From JAFAGX01 sp035624085 (GTDB lineage Bacteria; Acidobacteriota; Terriglobia; Terriglobales; Acidobacteriaceae): 10,260 nt of DNA. Of the stretch, positions 7,796 to 10,260 are shown piece after piece (position 1 is the stretch's first letter; every line of letters starts with the position of its first letter). Both the position numbers and the translations under genes were made by a program. The notes beneath the pieces were generated by a model. That model saw only the letters and a program-made list of their open reading frames with translations, was not told where the DNA came from and made no database searches. The DNA is taken from contig DASPSE010000065.1 in the NCBI GenBank assembly GCA_035624085.1, forward strand, positions 1-10,260, written 5' to 3'.

Positions 7796-7829
7796 TGTCA
7801 TCCTGAGGCGGCATTGCCGCAGAAGGACA
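7796..7829. repeat. REP-like palindromic element between genes
   Basis: A short imperfect palindrome lies 15 bases after the stop of the glycosidase-like gene. GCGGC (7808-7812) and GCCGC (7816-7820) form a five-pair stem around an ATT loop. Outside that, CT pairs with AG and TGTC (7796-7799) pairs with GACA (7826-7829). The TGTCATCCTGAG...AAGGACA frame matches a dispersed intergenic sequence I associate with acidobacterial genomes. It may also protect or end the upstream transcript, but no T-run follows, so it is not a standard intrinsic terminator. Confidence 0.6.
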
Positions 7830-7902
7830 TTAGTCGGGAAAATTTGTGCGGTCGGCGACCGGTTGAACGCCTCTTCATTTATTATCACCATGCGAACAGG
7901 CT

Positions 7903-8676
7903 ATGGGCAGCAGCGAACAACCAGGACCATACATCGACTTCAAAGACGTCTCGAAATCCTTCGGCGACAAGCACGTGCTCGACGACGTCAGCTTCAACGT
8001 CATGCCGTCAGAGACCGTCTGCATCCTGGGTCGCAGCGGCGTGGGCAAATCGGTATCACTCCAGACCATCATGGGCTTTCTCAAGCCGGATTCTGGCCGG
8101 GTTATCGTTGCTTATGAAGACATCACCGATTACGACGAAGCCAAGTTGCAGCGAATTCGACAGAAGGTCACCATGGTTTTTCAGAATGGCGCGCTCTTCG
8201 ACTCGCTCACAGTGGGTGAAAATGTGGCCTTCCCGCTGCGTGAACATCGCGATCTGACCGAGGACCAAATCCTGCAGATCGTCGACGGGCTGCTGGATAT
8301 GGTCGGGGTCAAGGAAATGCGCGACCTTCTGCCTTCCGATCTTTCAACCGGCATGAAGCGCTCCGTAGCCATCGCGCGGGCGCTGGCAGCGCGGCCGGAG
8401 TGCATTCTCTATGACGAGCCCACCACCATGGTGGATCCCCTGATGGCGCAGTTGTTAGGGGATCTGATCAAGCGGCTGAAAGCGCAATTGCACCTGACCA
8501 GCGTTGTCGTCACCCACGATATGCGATTGGCCAAGAAGCTGGCGGATCGCGTCGTTTTTCTGCACGAAGCCAAGGCGCTCTTTTTCGGCACTTATCCCGA
8601 GATGGAGAAGTGCGACGAACCGATCATTCAGGAATTCTTGACACTGGATTACCTGGACTTGGGGGAAAGCGCTTGA
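7903..8676 (+). CDS. ABC transporter ATP-binding protein, MlaF-like (lipid/organic solvent transport)
   Basis: This gene encodes 257 residues. By family it is the ATPase of an Mla/Ttg2-type complex that moves phospholipids or other lipids between inner and outer membranes with an MlaE permease and an MlaD MCE protein. Motifs: Walker A GRSGVGKS (residues 43-50); Q-loop VFQNGALFDSLTVGENVAFP with Gln94, the hallmark of the MlaF group; signature LSTGMKRSVAIARALA (from residue 147); Walker B ILYDEP (168-173) with Glu172; TTMVDP in place of the usual TTGLDP; and switch His205 in VVTHD. All ATP-hydrolysis residues are present. The signature has Thr where Gly is usual, and the D-loop region differs from the common form. 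The ATG at 7903 is the only reasonable start in frame, but its ribosome binding site is weak. No MlaE or MlaD gene adjoins it downstream; the next gene is ribE, convergent. Confidence 0.9.
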   Translation: MGSSEQPGPYIDFKDVSKSFGDKHVLDDVSFNVMPSETVCILGRSGVGKSVSLQTIMGFLKPDSGRVIVAYEDITDYDEAKLQRIRQKVTMVFQNGALFDSLTVGENVAFPLREHRDLTEDQILQIVDGLLDMVGVKEMRDLLPSDLSTGMKRSVAIARALAARPECILYDEPTTMVDPLMAQLLGDLIKRLKAQLHLTSVVVTHDMRLAKKLADRVVFLHEAKALFFGTYPEMEKCDEPIIQEFLTLDYLDLGESA

Positions 8677-8717
8677 TCGATCAGTAGGCGCTGACCGTTC
8701 CCGGCCGACTCCTGCTT

Positions 8718-9362
8718 CTAGAATCCCGCCCGCACGAGCCTTTCTAACGTGATCGAGCCGCCGACCGAGTCGCCCTGTATCATCTTCTCCACGTATTTTG
8801 CAATCATGTCTACTTCGAGGTTAACGGGGTCGCCGCGCTTGAGTGACTTCAGATTCGTCATCTCGACCGTGTGCGGAATAATTGCCACGGTCACCGTCGT
8901 GCCTTCAATGCCCGCCACCGTCAGGCTGATGCCTTCGATGGAAAGTGATCCTTTGAAAATCACGTAGCGTGCCAACTCAGGCAGAATCTCAATCCGCAGC
9001 CAGTAGTTGTCCGTACCGGGAATGGGCTCGAGGGCAAAAAACTTGCCGGTGCCATCGACGTGCCCTTGAACGATGTGTCCACCGAATCGCCCATCGGCGC
9101 GCATGGGCAGTTCCAGGTTGACCAGCGCCCCTTCCTTTATGCGCGAGAACGACGTCCGATTCCAGGTTTCCTCAGCCAAATCGAACCCAACCGATTTGGC
9201 CGTAATCTCGACTGCGGTCAGGCACACGCCGCTCACTGCAATGCTGTCGCCCTTCTTCAACTCTTTCACGAGATGAGACGAAGAAACAGTAAGGCGGCGA
9301 TTACCGCCTTTGTGCGTAATTCTGTTGACGCATCCAACTTCTTCGATGATGCCGGTGAACAT
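8718..9362 (-). CDS. ribE: Riboflavin synthase, alpha chain
   Basis: This cytoplasmic enzyme dismutates two 6,7-dimethyl-8-ribityllumazine molecules into riboflavin and a pyrimidinedione, the last step of riboflavin synthesis. The frame is open to 9689, but the classic N-terminus MFTGIIEEVG begins at the ATG at 9362, which has GGAGG seven bases before it. That gives 214 residues, the normal length. The two lumazine-binding repeats are visible: repeat 1 has GDSIAVSGVCLTAVE (residues 38-52), and repeat 2 starts near GGHIVQGHVDGTG (94-106) and has KGSLSIEGISLTV (137-149). The C-terminus NLEVDMIAKYVEK is typical. It follows ribD on the same strand with 116 bases between the genes, a gap filled largely by a repeat. 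The symbol ribC is used for the same gene in some organisms. It converges with the MlaF-like gene, with 41 bases between stops and no clear terminator. Confidence 0.96.
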   Translation of the reverse strand: MFTGIIEEVGCVNRITHKGGNRRLTVSSSHLVKELKKGDSIAVSGVCLTAVEITAKSVGFDLAEETWNRTSFSRIKEGALVNLELPMRADGRFGGHIVQGHVDGTGKFFALEPIPGTDNYWLRIEILPELARYVIFKGSLSIEGISLTVAGIEGTTVTVAIIPHTVEMTNLKSLKRGDPVNLEVDMIAKYVEKMIQGDSVGGSITLERLVRAGF

Positions 9363-9369
9363 GCAGGAA

Positions 9370-9374
9370 CCTCC
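9370..9374 (-). promoter_or_regulatory. Ribosome binding site deciding the riboflavin synthase start
   Basis: GGAGG on the minus strand lies seven bases before the ATG at 9362. It confirms MFTGIIEE as the true N-terminus rather than any start further up the open frame. Confidence 0.85.
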
Positions 9375-9379
9375 GCATT

Positions 9380-9414
9380 CAGCTGTTAGCACTTGGCATT
9401 TGGCACTTAGCCAG
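9380..9414. repeat. Array A of a degenerate 7-bp tandem repeat
   Basis: On the plus strand five consecutive heptads follow a T-A/G-GC-A-C/T-T pattern: CAGCTGT, TAGCACT, TGGCATT, TGGCACT, TAGCCAG. The middle GC of every unit is conserved at a period of exactly seven. It lies between ribE and ribD and is an imperfect inverted copy of the array at 9454-9488. Confidence 0.65.
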
Positions 9415-9453
9415 TCACATGGGTCGGTGCTTTCAATGCAAAAGGAAAACTCG

Positions 9454-9488
9454 GGGGCCAAGTGCCGAATGCTAACCGCTAAGTGCCC
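9454..9488. repeat. Array B of the same 7-bp repeat, inverted, overlapping the 3' end of ribD
   Basis: On the plus strand the units read GGGGCCA, AGTGCCG, AATGCTA, ACCGCTA, AGTGCCC, the reverse complement of the pattern in array A. The last unit and part of the one before it overlap the final codons and the TAG stop of ribD. Arrays A and B, 39 bases apart, could pair as a long imperfect hairpin (best over 9387-9412 with its partner) in DNA or in a ribD-ribE transcript. Confidence 0.65.
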
Positions 9489-10260
9489 TCGTACGGATCC
9501 CGCAAATACCCCTCCACCGCAAAATCGTCCCCGAACCGGTGCAGACGGATTGATTTCACGCTCGCCGCGTCGCTCATGCGCGCGAACCCTGCGCCCGCGG
9601 CGAAAGGGACTGACCCCGTCCCGGCCAAAATCTTTGGTGCGTAGTAGAGAAAGACCTTGTCCACGATCCCTGAAGCCAGAGCCGCCCAATTGACCATGGC
9701 GCCGCCCTCGATCATAACGCTGGCGATTTCCATCTCGCCAAGATGGCGGGCTACAGCCGCCAAGTCAGGATGCCCTTCCGGAGTGGGCTGGGGAATTTGT
9801 TCCACCCGGACGCCGCGCTTCGCCAACTGTCCTTTCTTTTTCTCCTCCGCGAAGGAACAGAGTACCAACAGGTCATCCTGGGCCGTTGTCACAATACGTG
9901 ACTCAAGTGGCAGGCGGAGGCGCGAGTCGAGAATGATCCGCAGCAGCCGCCGCCGGCGTGGTAGGCCGGTGCGGTCGGTAAGCAGCGGGTCATCGGCGAT
10001 GACAGTGCCAACTCCGACCATGATGGCATCGTGCCCATGCCGAAGTTGCTGGACGTGCGCACGTGCCATTTCGCTCGTAATCCACCCGGCGTGAGCCGCC
10101 GCTGCACCGAGCGCGGTCGGATTATGTGATTCATTTGTTGGCGGCGCGATCTTTCCGTCGAGCGTCATCGCCGCTTTTAACGTGATCAATGGGATATGGT
10201 GGCGGATGTATTTGGCGAAAGCTTCGTTTAGCGCTTTGGCTTCTTCTTCCAGCATGCCGG
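9479..10260 (-). CDS. ribD: RibD, C-terminal reductase part (5' end outside window)
   Basis: This is a bifunctional riboflavin enzyme. Its N-terminal deaminase domain lies outside the window. The visible 259 codons begin at the interdomain linker (GMLEEEAKALNEAFAKYI) and contain the reductase domain, which reduces the ribosyl side chain of the pyrimidinone with NADPH. Motifs: LITLKAAMTLDGKIA (substrate binding); GWITSEMARAHVQQLRHGHD; AIMVGVGTVIADDPLLTDR; RIILDSRLRLP; and SVMIEGGAMVNWAAL with the Glu-Gly-Gly that contacts the cofactor. It ends EGYLRDPYEGT, and its TAG lies inside a repeat unit. The reading frame continues through the window edge, so the ATG at 10255 is internal. With ribE downstream on the same strand this is a standard riboflavin operon fragment. 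Any FMN riboswitch would be upstream of the window. Confidence 0.95.
   Translation of the reverse strand, partial: GMLEEEAKALNEAFAKYIRHHIPLITLKAAMTLDGKIAPPTNESHNPTALGAAAAHAGWITSEMARAHVQQLRHGHDAIMVGVGTVIADDPLLTDRTGLPRRRRLLRIILDSRLRLPLESRIVTTAQDDLLVLCSFAEEKKKGQLAKRGVRVEQIPQPTPEGHPDLAAVARHLGEMEIASVMIEGGAMVNWAALASGIVDKVFLYYAPKILAGTGSVPFAAGAGFARMSDAASVKSIRLHRFGDDFAVEGYLRDPYEGT

Noticed and set aside
8674..8683. Perfect 10-bp palindrome TGATCGATCA at the stop of the MlaF-like gene
   Set aside because: It has no loop or T-run and is a short GATC-type palindrome expected by chance.
9363..9689. N-terminal extension of riboflavin synthase across the spacer and into ribD
   Set aside because: The true N-terminus MFTGIIEE has its own strong GGAGG. 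The extension is Arg-rich and is translated repeat and ribD antisense sequence.

Overview
The window looks like a chromosomal segment of an acidobacterium (Acidobacteriota, Terriglobia-like). This is inferred from gene content: a membrane serine/threonine kinase fused to TPR repeats with the 'VLADFANTTGDPVFDG' region typical of that phylum, a small DUF6632-like membrane protein, a one-helix membrane protein of a type I associate with acidobacteria, and an MlaF-like ATPase with an 'LSTGM' signature. Base composition is moderately GC-rich and genes are densely packed on both strands. No rRNA, tRNA, CRISPR array, transposase or phage gene was seen.

Layout from left to right: (1) positions 1-2672, plus strand, the 3' part of a transmembrane Ser/Thr kinase with a large TPR-rich extracytoplasmic part; its start lies outside the window. 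(2) 2704-3072, plus, a small multi-helix membrane protein just downstream. (3) 3819-3093, minus, two short genes 22 bases apart: a single-pass membrane protein with a coiled-coil/low-complexity tail, then a small secreted protein. (4) 5201-4026, minus, an acyl-CoA dehydrogenase of the short-chain/butyryl type. (5) 5314-5496, plus, a ~60-residue CxxC...HxxxH protein divergent from the dehydrogenase. (6) 5610-7781, plus, a secreted glycosidase-like protein in which a discoidin/CBM32-like domain appears to be inserted into a TIM barrel. (7) 7903-8676, plus, an orphan MlaF-type ABC ATPase preceded by a REP-like hairpin. (8) 10260-8718, minus, the riboflavin genes ribD (reductase end only) and ribE. 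They are separated by two inverted arrays of a degenerate 7-bp repeat, one of which supplies the ribD stop codon.

Functional links: ribD and ribE act in the same pathway and are very likely cotranscribed. The dehydrogenase uses FAD, which derives from riboflavin, but nothing shows co-regulation. The kinase, the secreted glycosidase and the MlaF ATPase all concern the cell envelope or exterior but sit in separate units. The window is mostly ordinary chromosome. The points most worth a second look are the split-barrel glycosidase, the heptad repeat arrays in the rib operon, and the small CxxC/HxxxH gene. I did not find convincing evidence of a previously undescribed multi-gene system.
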